From contig JASANG010000229.1 of assembly GCA_030248215.1 (NCBI GenBank), forward strand, positions 1-64,000: DNA of 64,000 nt. Direction: 5' to 3'. Source of the DNA: Enoplolaimus lenunculus (taxonomy: Eukaryota; Nematoda; Enoplea; Enoplida; Thoracostomopsidae). Positions 1 to 10,809 of this stretch are shown in pieces. The translations under genes were made by a program, and so were the position numbers. Under the pieces are notes generated by a model, which did no database searches, was not told the DNA's origin, and worked only from the letters and a program-made list of their open reading frames with translations. Each line of letters opens with the position of its first letter. The stretch's first letter is position 1.

Positions 1-2263
1 TACAGCCTGATTTTGAAACCACAGGTTCAACAGCCGTTTGCAACGGCGAAACTGGCTTATGTTCTGCAGCACCAAAATCCGTATAAACTGGAGCGATGTG
101 AGCAGCCTGCAAACCAAAAGAAGAAGTCAGAAACATATTTAAATTCGTCTGTGGCGCGGCGCTAACATGTGTTACGTAAGTTTTCACAAACAAAATCATA
201 CTGACTACTCAAAAAATTTCGATCTGAAAACAGTACTCACCACGGGCCTGTTATATAATCATTTCTCATTAGTGAAACCGTTGCGTAGCACAGTAAATTA
301 CAAACGCAGCATTACAATACCTATCATAAGCTTTTTCTGCCGAAGTCCCACCAGAAAACGGGATGTCACTAAAAGTAACAAGAGCCAGAATAATAAAATT
401 ACTGGCTACAAACAGCTTTCTCAAAGGTACATATACAGATCCAGCAAGGTTTCAACAAGAGCTGTATTTCAGAGGCAGCAGGAACAGGAACAGGACTTCA
501 TTTTTCACCAAAACAGGAACAGAAATTCATTTTTCACCAAAACAGGACCATGAGCATGGACAGGAATTGCAAATTTATTGCACCACCGAATTAACAACAA
601 TATGCGCCAAATATTTTAACATATTCTCAATCTGTAGATGAAAACAAATCGCGAAAATAACTTGAGTTTCAGAAAAAAAATTTGAAACGTCCCGGTTCCT
701 GTGTCTTCTATGCTGGAACTGGAATTCCAGTTGAACCCTTAAATCCAGCCACCACAACCAGCTGACTGCTTATAATCAATGCAGGTAATCAACTTAACAA
801 ATCGGACAAAGTTTTTAGCGAGTGACCTTAGTGGCGTTATTTCTGCATTTCTCTCATTTTAACATTTCAAAAAAACTAATAAGAATAATATTTTAACGAG
901 CATGTTTTGTCAAATATTTGAAAGATATAATACATATTTTTATTGCACAACATCTTACCTCAAATACTGGTTCACCTGTCTCCAACGTTCTTAACGTCCG
1001 CTTATTAGAACTATGACCAATATCAGTAAATTGTTTTCCATTCGACAATTCTTCACTTGGTGAAAATGAGATCCAATTTTTTACTCCGTCATGCTCCTGT
1101 GCAAGCTTGGGTTGAGAATTTAAATTGCTATTCCAAACAAACACCTTAAAGCAAGTAAACAACTATAAAACCGGTAACGTCCGTCAATTTTGTAGCTCTA
1201 CATACTTTGAAATAGGTAAAAACATAACTTGTTCCTGAAATTAAAACAAACGGCATTTTGATACCCAGCAGGCCTAGAAACATGGTGGATGAAATTCGTT
1301 TTAATATCTTAAATGTTAAGCAAGCAAAATTGCCGTATAACAATACAAAATTATCAAACCCATATATGTTGGAGAAAACACTAGATGCACCTCATGTAAG
1401 AGAAAACACTAGATGCACCGCGATCCCAAATAATTAAGAGGCACACGACAGTGGTTAAGTAAAACTTTCAAATAACAAAACCCTTTACCTGACCACTAGT
1501 ATCACCGGAATATATGACCTGATTATCGGCTGGATATCGTGAAAAGGCCACGGCAGTAACAGTTTTCTAAACAGGCAAAAGGTAATGATATAAAGACAAT
1601 CAACTTGGAACTTAGGTTGTTCAGGAACAGCAAATTACAAACATAACATGATTAATTTCGAAAACAAAAATATCCCTGCAGGCACACCATACTTTCTGAG
1701 CGTGACCTTACAACTCATATATCTTACAACCTTGATCATGGTTCGGAAAAAACTAAAATCACCTGATGTCCATATAACGTAAAAATGATTCGACCGGCGT
1801 GTAAATCGTAAATCTTTAGAGTTTCATCTTTTGACGCCGAAATCAAAAAACGCCCTCCGGAAACTTCGTCAAAACTAATATCATTCACTAGACCTGAATG
1901 CTCTAAAACAAATTAGAAGAAAAGGTATTATATCTGTACCAATACCGTTTATCTTATAACAGCAAATGTTCTTCAACAGCTCTAAAACTCTAGTATTGTC
2001 AGACATATATGCGTTAGAATTAGTTTATCTGCTGCAACAATTCTTGGAAATATATAACAACGGTAAAGATTGACTGGAGTAAAGAATATTTTCGTTCAAT
2101 AAAACAGCAGGTACACACCATCGTAAACATGCGCAACCCGTCGCATTCGCAAGTCCCACACCCGAACAGAACAATCACAGCCGCACGAAGCAATGTAGTT
2201 ACCAGACGGGTGAAATTCAATCGCCAAAACGGAACTTCAAGAAAACAAAATATACATTATTAC

Positions 2264-2325
<62 letters not shown>

Positions 2326-5300
2326 TATCATAAAGTACACATTATTACAAAATAAAATTCTAGCCATCGTACACAATAGCTCCTTTGACATTTAGTAAAT
2401 TTAGATGCTCATTAGTTCACAAACCGATGATTGTAATCAATCAGGTTTACTGTATATCGGAACGGATAATTCATACACTTTTTTGGCTTTCCGACATTAA
2501 TTTACACATTAATTTGCTTACAGCAATAAATATCTGCGATCTAGGATAAGTACTAGTATGCATTAACTGAACACACCTATCATGGCCCAAGCAGCACTGA
2601 ATACAAGTTCGACTCTTTGTATCCCATAGGCGAACTGATTTATCGTCGCTGCATGAGGCCACAACGTCAGGAGTCGTTGGACTGAACCTAAAACCAAAAC
2701 ATGCGCATTTCATTTTTACGTTCAGTTTCTAAACCACTCGTTTCATCAGTGCATTTTTAGCGCCCTACTGGCGTGCTTCACCGTCCAAATTAAGCTAAAA
2801 ATTGAATTTTTACGCTGAACAAGTCAGTCATAAGGACATAGCATATTTAATGCTGTTTTGCAACATTGGTTTTTATTAAAATACCAAAAGTATGCATAAA
2901 ATTTAGCTTTTTCCCCTTAACATCCAGTTTTCCCACAATTGAAACGATTTCAAATTTAATGCGACGAAGCTAAATAAATGGTTTGTGACGCAGTAGAATT
3001 AGCTTTGACAGGAAAAAATCCTAGTTAGTTACCTTATGCACCACAAGGCTTGCATTACCTGACACTTCGAACCCAGTTGTAGTGCCCTAGCAAAGAAAGT
3101 TGAAAGCGATTCGTAGGTAATTTCCATAGCTAAAACAACAAATATAAAAGTATCTTAACTCGCCACACATGTTGTTCGACTCAATATTACTTTTGTTACT
3201 TCAAGTACTACAGTCAGGCAGTTGAACGTTCTTCGGTGGTCCAGCCGCTTATGACAAGTTACAAGAACCTCAAGATTTATCTATAAAAACATGTACCATG
3301 CCGAAAGCATACACAGTAACACCCACCAACAAAAGCGGAACCAGCTCTGCAATAAAAATTTAAGAAAACAACTTTAATAGATTTGTCATCAGCGCATGTG
3401 GCAATTGATTTTGAATCATGACAAAATTGAACGCAACGAACTGCAGTAGTATGCGGTCGAAATGTGTGAACTTCTCCTTCGCTAAAATAAAACACTGCTT
3501 AAATTTTTGCATAAAATACCACCAATAACGGTAAAAGTTATTCTTATGATGGAAGGCCCAATCAGTCTCAAACGTTACAATTTCAGACACCCGCGTAGTT
3601 TCTGCTTCAATTTTTCTACTAAAACCTAATTTTTGCTTACGCTAGGACGCGATCATATCAAATGTCTATGAACTGTATTTAAAATCAATAAAGCGTTGGA
3701 CGTACAGTTTTCCTAAAGCCCACAATCGAACAGTACAGTCATTAGAAGACGTTGCAATAAGTTGTCCATCATGACTGAATGCTACGCTAACAACACCGGC
3801 CTACAATCACTGAAAAACAGGTTCACGTTGTGCCCATCAACGTCAACAACTGTCACTCTGCTAGTGCCTTATATCAAAATTGCAGTTAGTTTTGCATCTG
3901 AAACAAAACTATGAACGCCATATTTTTACTGCTTAAAAATATTTCACGGCAAAAATACTAACGAAAAGTTGCTTAAACAAACCACTAAAAGAAAGTACTG
4001 AAATTGCAGTGCAGTGCATTGTTTTTTAAATCCGTTATCGGTTACGTATAATCCTGAAAAGTTTAATTTTCAAATAAGTGAAAGCGCTACCTACTCTATG
4101 TCCTTCATACTGGTACGATCTAGCATGCTGATTCAGTTTCCAAACTTTTGCCAACGAGTCTGAACCACATGTTGCTAAATAAAAAAGTATTATACACCTA
4201 TACTAGAACGTGAAAAGATTGAGGGAGCGAAATTACTGGGCACCACCCCTGAAAACCCTTTCCATGACACAACCTCTCGGGTGTATGAAATAAACTTACG
4301 ACTGTGCACGTATGCATATATATGCATGTCAAGGTGCAATTGGAATTCCGATTCCAATTCGAATTCCGATTCAAAACGAGTTCTGATCCCGATTGCACAA
4401 TCAATGGGAATTTTGATATTTTAATTTCAATCCTATTTGTTGTGATACATTGCATAAATTTCTGTATGATTTATCTATTAAACTACTTCCGATGAGTTAA
4501 CTTTTCAATAATTAATTGTAAATTAACTTTACAGAACCAAAAATTATCGACAATTTGTTCTTGTGATTGTAGCCAGCCAAAAAACAACCTAAATCGTCAA
4601 CATTATTTTGTCAATAAAATTATCCGTACAGTCACAAAATTTTTAATTCCGATTCCGATTACAATTCCGGTACAGATTCGCTGTTCTGCTTCCGATTCCG
4701 GTATAATCCAGTTCCAATTTGCACCCTGACCCTGATATGTGTATATGCGTATATCAGATTGTAACCGGAATTACAATTTACCGGAAACGAAAAATGAAAA
4801 TACATGCCGCCGATAAATTCATTTGAATTTTCTTTCTTGCCATATATATTATTGGTGAATTAACCCTAGTTGAATACGTAATAGATATTCGCTTTATATG
4901 CTGAATCCACGCAAGCTAAATCTACCCGGTTTATTTTCGGCAATTGTCAAGATTTACATACTATATATACTAATGAAATTTATTTAATTTTTATCGCCAT
5001 TTTTAGCAAAATATATTAATGTCAACCAAATATGTACATGAGCACATACAAACCATACCGAAGGTGTAGGAGAGTAGAGAAGAATAATTGAGAAAGGGAG
5101 GGGAGACCAGGCGGGCCCCCACCCAAAACCACCCAAAAAAACCAAAAAAAAAATAAAACAGACACACACCAAACAAAAACCAAACAAAAAACAGAAAAAA
5201 AAAAAAAAAAAAAAACAAAAAAAAAAAAAAACACAAAAAAACAAAAAACCAAAAAAAAAAAAGAGTGTATCTGTATGTATATGTGTATTATAAGTATATG

Positions 5301-5763
5301 TATGTATAACGCACCATACGTCTGCTTTTCCAGCTGCTCAGTTAAACGTCCGATGCCCAGTTCCCACTGTAAGCATGTGAGACGTGCTTATCCTAGTGCA
5401 AATGCAATAAATGCAATGCACATTGTGTTGTATGCTTTCTGGCAGCATACGGTCGGCACATATAGTCGACGAAAAATGCAGTTGGAGATGCGGACTGCGT
5501 GGCGCAGTGGTAGAGTATTCGCTTATGGATCCGTAGGCTAAGAGTTCGATCGCCGCTCCGGCGGCCCGCTTTTCCGGCTGCTTAGTTGTGATTAGTTGAA
5601 GGGTCTGATGTCCCGGTTCGTACCTTGACTGACACCCACTTAGACTGACGCCAACTAGCATGCCACACACCTTACCGATTTGCTGCTTAGAGATATCAGA
5701 GCAAATACTGTTTGTACTACCAACATGTGCTGTGAAGTATTTTTCTAATGTTGGTTCTGCCAT
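1..5763 (-). CDS. POC1: POC1 centriolar WD40 protein (11 exons, 3' end outside window)
   Basis: POC1 is a seven-bladed WD40 propeller with a C-terminal coiled coil that binds centriole and basal-body walls and is needed for centriole stability and ciliogenesis. Exons on the minus strand: 5676-5763, 4095-4174, 3706-3800, 3373-3481, 3059-3129, 2577-2687, 2119-2234, 1763-1902, 1489-1566, 959-1144 and 1-106 (partial). All phases join, giving about 393 residues. The protein starts [18 protein letters not shown]-type blocks follow, such as [52 protein letters not shown] and [11 protein letters not shown], ending [10 protein letters not shown], which matches POC1 better than other WD40 families. The linker after the propeller is Ser/Pro-rich; the coiled coil should lie left of position 1. 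The exon 4 donor (after 3373, gttgtt) is weak and was chosen because it restores K-L-W. Intron 1 carries a transposon and a SINE. Family assignment is by recognition, without alignment. Confidence 0.88.
2264..2326. repeat. (ATT)n microsatellite
   Basis: About twenty ATT/TTA trinucleotide units in the POC1 intron between the exons at 2577-2687 and 2119-2234. It lies about 30 bp upstream of the minus-strand acceptor and may replace the usual pyrimidine tract; on the minus strand it reads AAT. Confidence 0.95.
4330..4728. mobile_element. hAT-like MITE, CAGGGTGCAA family
   Basis: Non-autonomous element in POC1 intron 1. Its ends are inverted: AAGGTGCAATTGGAATTCC on the left and CAGTTCCAATTTGCACCCTG on the right. 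The interior is AT-rich with GATTCCGATTCC-type sub-repeats next to both ends. Related copies are at 29645-30063 and in the first half of 40985-41700. No clear target duplication remains here. Confidence 0.7.
5130..5265. repeat. A-rich low-complexity tract
   Basis: About 135 bp of (CAAAA)-like and poly-A sequence. Long reading frames on its minus strand code only for Phe/Cys/Val-rich junk and were rejected. It lies in POC1 intron 1, upstream of a SINE, and could be the tail of an older retroposon. Confidence 0.85.
5369..5600 (+). mobile_element. tRNA-derived SINE copy
   Basis: A tRNA-like segment at about 5491-5567 has an A box (TGGCGCAGTGGTAGAG) and a B box (GAGTTCGATC), but its T stem does not pair, so it is not a working tRNA gene. 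The ~120 bp before it (from AAGCATGTGAGACGTGCTT) and the tail after it (GGCTGCTTAGTT) recur at 32510-32712, which shows a dispersed SINE-like family. It sits in POC1 intron 1. Confidence 0.75.
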
Positions 5764-7023
5764 ACAAATATACGGTTTGATTGAGTATCAGCACGTTTAG
5801 CTTTTGTTGAAGATTTAGCTATATCTTCCGTGTTATACATCCGCAGATGAGGAAATATCATCTCATTCAATAACTTCAAGTATAATCAAAATATATACAC
5901 GCTATCAAATTAAAATGGTACCTACATAACTTTTAAAGAAGGTCACTTTCCTAGTTTAAATTTAACTATATCATACCGAAACCGATATTATTTCAGATGT
6001 TTCAAACTTCGACAACTATTCCTCAAGCGGTTAAAAATATCAGCAAGCAGATGAATGCTAAGGTACCTATATTATTAATGCTTGCCTATCTTATTATTTC
6101 ACGGTTCCTTAGGATTTAGTGCCAAACCGGATTTGCGATTGAGTAAAAAACACTAGCTATGTATATACAGCTTAAGGATTAGCATAGCCATAAAACATAA
6201 AATTATTCAATATGCTGACCAGCCGACGGTGCTTATTGAACAAACAAAAATTCACAACTCTTTGCTTAACAATACAAACAACAGGGGTAAGATGAGTTAA
6301 CAATTTAGATCCTTTTGTAAAGCAATAGCAAAACAAACCGCCACAATTCATTGTACAAGGAACTTTACGATTAGCATTGCTGTCGAGTGACATGTCAATA
6401 CAGTTACATATATACTACACTTATTATTTTCATGCTCAGCGTAACCTGGAACCCAGTGTCTAATTTCAAACAATTTAGCGTTATTGTAAATTCTAAGACT
6501 AATTAGTTGGTGTGTTTCAGTAAAATTGCAGCTGCAAGTCCTTCAAATGAATTTTTGACAGAACTTGCAACTGCAAGTTTCACCTGCAAGAAACTACGCG
6601 TAAAGAAGGCTCCACTCGAAATTTTGTCCGTCCAGTTTCATTTTATGAGGCGTTTAATAGCCTGCCGGTAAATATAAATAATTTACCAATACTAACTGCC
6701 AGGACAACCAATTTATTTTGGAAGTTTAGTCAATGTTACTTTTAACTGTTGGCTTAAATTTTCCATAGACGTCATAATTTTTCAGCTAAGCGATAAACTT
6801 TAATTTTAAATTAGGGCACATGTAGCCGGTTTGTTGTCTCGTTAATATCGTTATCCTGTTTTTCATTTTTTAAATAAAGTGTTGGAAGGTTTAGCTGGAC
6901 TCAGAGATTCTTATAAAAATTTTCTATATTCCGAGTTTAAAATTTTTTTGATTTTTCAGAAATTTCATGAGGAAGGTATTTAACTAAACCTGGATTAATT
7001 TGTATCGATTGAAATATGTTGTA
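5764..7023. promoter_or_regulatory. Divergent intergenic region of POC1 and PRXL2A
   Basis: The two start codons face away from each other across 1.26 kb, so both promoters must lie here unless further 5' exons exist outside it. No TATA or CpG-rich block stands out. A possible short exon (5997-6062, acceptor tttcag, donor gtacct) is seen on the plus strand but cannot be tied to a gene. Confidence 0.45.
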
Positions 7024-10000
7024 ATGTTGTCCTTGAGCCATTTGGGTTATGGACTTGCGTCCGCAATTGCTGGCGTAGCGCTTTGGGCCAACTTACCGAC
7101 TTCCATAACTCTACCGTCTTCCGCCGCCTCCCTTGAATATTTAGCGAACGCAAAGTTAAAATCAATCGATGGTGCTCAGACGTTTAAGGTTAGTGCTTTA
7201 AAAGTAGATCTTTACGAAGTTTTCATTTAATTTGTGTAAGTGTATATAATTTCAAACCAGAGAGCAGAAATGTGTAGTCTCGGCAAGTCTCGGTATTTGA
7301 CTGATCTCGGTCTCGTTTGTCCGTGTTTCTGTATATTTCAAACCGAAACGAAAGGAAAAACACCTTCCTGGTTTTCCTGTTTTTCTGCTCAACCTTCACA
7401 ATAAAGGAGTTTCAATTGCTTTTTTGAGTTTTTGCAATATAAATTTAAAAACTTATTATTTCCCTGGTTTCAGTAATTTATTCTGCAAATGGAAGTATTT
7501 GTTTCCCTCAACGCTGTAAACCTTAAAATACGTAAGCTAAGCAAAAATTTGTTTGTACTTGTTTTTGGAAATAAATTCTTTTCAGAAACATGATTTTACA
7601 TGTTAACAATACCAGCCAACGGAATCGCAAACATAATCAAATGATTAGTAGGAAGAGAGATAAAAGTATAATTGTTTTAACGTCGTTTTACGTGTGCTGA
7701 AGTTCTATTATTTTTCTTGTGCCACTATTCGAACGTGGTGAAAAAATAAATAAAATTTTGCGGTGGCTTTGTAGTTTAAGTTTCATATTACATATTAACC
7801 GGCAATTTCAAGCAGATACAACAATTTGTTACTATTACGCTACAATAAGAAGATGTACGAAAAAACATTCAAAACACTCGTTTGAAAAAATTTTGTTTCA
7901 TCTTTTCGGCATCAGTCCAAAATTGACCGAAACCAGAAGTCTCGGTCTCTGTTGTTCATTATCGGTTTTTAACAGAGACCGCGGATCCTTGCCAGAGAGG
8001 ATTTTTTGTTACCGGATGCAATGTACCGGAAGGGGAGTTTGACCATGTACTCTTTCACAAGTGAAACGCTAAGGACGTATATTTTTCAGTTGTACAGTTT
8101 TTGCAGGCAGAAACATTGTGGAAAGATTCAGGAGCAGTTATTATGGCTGTACGAAGGCCTGGATGACAGCTGTGCAGAGAGGTGCGCATTGTCTTGCGAT
8201 AATGTTTTACGTTTTTGATAGTTTATTCAACGGAAACAACTTAATTTAGACCTTTAACATAACATATATAAATGGCTCGAAATGCACCCAGATTTAAGTG
8301 GAAAATTTCTGAATTTTAATGTTGATTTCGTGCCGAATTATTAGGAACAAAAATTGTATATATTGCAGTACTAATGGAAGTAATTAACAAAAGGAGTGAA
8401 CTACTCAACAAATTATGTGCTTGCAATGGCGGATTGCACTCAGAGAATTTCAAATTTTTCTTTCAGCTTGAACGCTCAGAAAATTTGTTACTAAAGCCAG
8501 ATTCATTTATTTTCGTTAATTTAGGTTGATGCGCGGCAGTATTTACGTTGTATGTTTTGAAAAATTTAAAGTTTAGGAAGCTGCACTGCTTTCCTCGATA
8601 AAACCTCAGTTAGACGAAGCACGGGTTCCACTAGTCGCGTTAGTGCATCAGGTTGTCGGCAATGAAGTGCCAGCGTTTCAAAAGTTTTTCGTTGGTGACG
8701 TGTTTTTGGATGTTGAGGTTAGTAGCTAGACGATGTGCGCCAAAAATTCGCTAGCTGATCTCATTCTTCAAAACAGAGTGATATTGCGGCTTCATGGCAC
8801 TTTTATTTTTAAATAGGGAAGCTATATGTTTTGTTATATGTCTGTTGTATTCAGTGAAATACAACAACAAAAAAATATATTTGTTGGATTTTAGATTTTC
8901 ATCATCGACTGAAGTGAAATCCACCATCAAGGGCTGATATTCGGAGTTCAAGTGGCTTTCAATAGAGATTCTTTAACTTTAGCAAAGTTAAGAAAACGGC
9001 CAAATTATATACCGGAATTTTTAAATCCGAAAGAACCGGAACCGGAAGGTGAAAAAATGCCGGACCGGAACCGGAATTCACAATCCTGCCGGATCTCTAC
9101 AATTTGTAAGATCCGGATCCGGTAAAATAAACTACCGGATCTCCGGATCCGAAATTTGATATACAAACAAAAACATACCAAAATTGGTGTATGTATTTCA
9201 ACTATGCGTACGTAATCTAATAAGCACTGTGTGAGCATTAATGCTCTGTTGGAATGTCAGGTTAATGACATCCACGTGGAGACCAGTGTTGTTGCGGAAG
9301 AAGAACAAACATAAAAATTTTAAAGACTTCTTTTTTTAGTTGCTGCAAGTTTTGTTGACTAATTTTGCAAAAGAACCAGTTGAACTTTTTCTATTTTATA
9401 TACATTAGGTATTGAAAAATTATCCAGCTAGTAGGATCCGGATCCGGGCCGGATCTGAATTTTAAAATCCGGATCCGAATGCGGATCCGGTAAATGCAAA
9501 ATTTTGGATCCGGTCGTTCCCTGTAATGTACACGTTAATACGTTAAATATTGAAAAGGGCAGTAGATTTTACAAGACGGCAAGCCACCCGCTAAAATACT
9601 TAAGTTTTTCATCTGCTATCGGTTCTTTATCCTTCCATTAGGAAACATGTAGATTTAATTTTTCTTACGTTTTCTAACCCGTGGGCGTCTAAAGAATCGG
9701 CAATCCAAAGCGGCACTCAATGGATAATACGTTGTTGCAAACACTTTTAATTACTCAATGTTTACAGCGGCGGTTTTATGGTCCAAAAGAGCGTTGGATG
9801 AGTTTAGTCATGGGAGTAATGCGCGCAAAAGTATGGCTCAATATCATACGCAATAAAAAAGCTGGCATCGATTTTCATGGCAACCTTGATGGAGAAGGAC
9901 GCCTTCTAGGAGGTAAGTTCTTTGGTTAGCTACATTTTCGTTAGGAAGTTTCATGGAATTTCATGATCCTGCCTCTAAAATAAAGTTTTTTGAGCAATTA

Positions 10001-10809
10001 CATCAACACCTTTTCTAGAGTTATATAAGCATTTCAGTCCTATGTTGCTATTAGGACCGTAAGTGGCTGTAGATTAAGCATTATTCTTAAGCTTAAGTCT
10101 AAACTTAAAAGCAGGGCGTAACCGGATATCCGTTTCCGGTAAAAATCGGTGTTCGTTTCCGTTATAGAAATAACGGAAATTCCGTAATTTTTATGCTCAA
10201 ATTTAGTTATAAATCACGTATATATCTCGCGATTATTCGTTGCAGGTATTCCGAAATTGTTTAAAACGAAATAAAAATTATGACATTCATCCCAAACCTT
10301 AAAAATTTAGGCGCATCCATCATTTTTTCTTTAATATTTTTGAAAAACCGGTGAATATACGCACGCCTCAATTGTGTTGACAGAAGAATAAAACATTTTT
10401 AAAACTTATATGCATCAATATATGTTTTCCGTTTCCGGTTGCGTTTCCTTTGTTTTGATCACTATCCGTTTCCATTATTTTTACTATCCGTTTACGCCCT
10501 GTTAAAAAGCGTAAATCTAAGCCTTTTCTTTTGCAGTCTCATCAGCAAACGAGACGGGTCCTATGAGCCCCCTTTCACGTTCTTTACGTTTAACTGGAAC
10601 TTTGTTGTATTTTCATTGGTTCGTCTTGGTTTCATAGTCGCAATCATTGTAATTTTGTCAGTGATGTGTTTTTATAACTGGTGAATATTTTAGGTGTTTT
10701 TGTGATTGCACCTGGAGACCGAGGGATTATTTTGGAACATCGCGAAGCAGAGTGGGGCGACCTTGTGAACATTACAGACGTGCTGTCTGAAGTGAAAAGT
10801 ATAAGTTAG
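7024..10809 (+). CDS. PRXL2A: Peroxiredoxin-like 2A / selenoprotein U1, five exons, in-frame TGA read as Sec
   Basis: Thioredoxin-fold redox protein of the PRXL2A (FAM213A, SelU1) family. Exons 7024-7188, 8107-8181, 8577-8717, 9768-9912 and 10694-10809 join in phase and give 213 aa (human 229 aa). I took the ATG at 7024 because a hydrophobic N-terminal segment follows, then LEYLANAKLKS. Family blocks in order: AVIMAVRRPG at about residues 65-74, a TGA codon at residue 75, QLCRE, then SSIKPQLDEARVPL, FLDVERRFYGPKER, NLDGEGRLLGG and GIILEHREAEWGD. Vertebrate mammalian homologues have Cys at the TGA position, and fish and some invertebrates have selenocysteine, giving a UxxC redox motif. Every other part is intact, so readthrough as Sec is the best reading. 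A sequencing error or recent nonsense change is the alternative. No convincing SECIS was found just downstream. Confidence 0.88.
8164..8166 (+). other. In-frame TGA, probable selenocysteine codon
   Basis: TGA lies between GGA (Gly) and CAG (Gln) in exon 2 of PRXL2A, within RRPG-U-QLCRE. Both splice sites of this exon (ttgcag before 8107, gtgcgc after 8181) and the reading frame on both sides are clean. SelU proteins carry Sec at exactly this place, three residues before the conserved Cys. Confidence 0.75.
10112..10501. mobile_element. hAT-like MITE, CAGGGTGTAACCGG family
   Basis: A 390 bp element in PRXL2A intron 4. Ends are CAGGGCGTAACCGGATATCC and CTATCCGTTTACGCCCTG, flanked by near-identical 8 bp (cttaaaag left, ttaaaaag right). 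The 8 bp duplication and CAGGG end suggest the hAT superfamily. A complete relative is at 47097-47413. Confidence 0.75.

Noticed and set aside
2129-2395. Poly-Tyr reading frame
   Set aside because: It is the (ATT)n microsatellite plus antisense of a POC1 exon.
5003-5252. Phe/Val/Cys-rich frames on the minus strand
   Set aside because: They translate an A-rich low-complexity tract; no start context, domain or splice partner.
5997-6062. 22-codon exon-like piece (MFQTSTTIPQAVKN) with good splice sites
   Set aside because: Resembles no protein I could name with confidence, and its only visible partner exon ends after ten codons.
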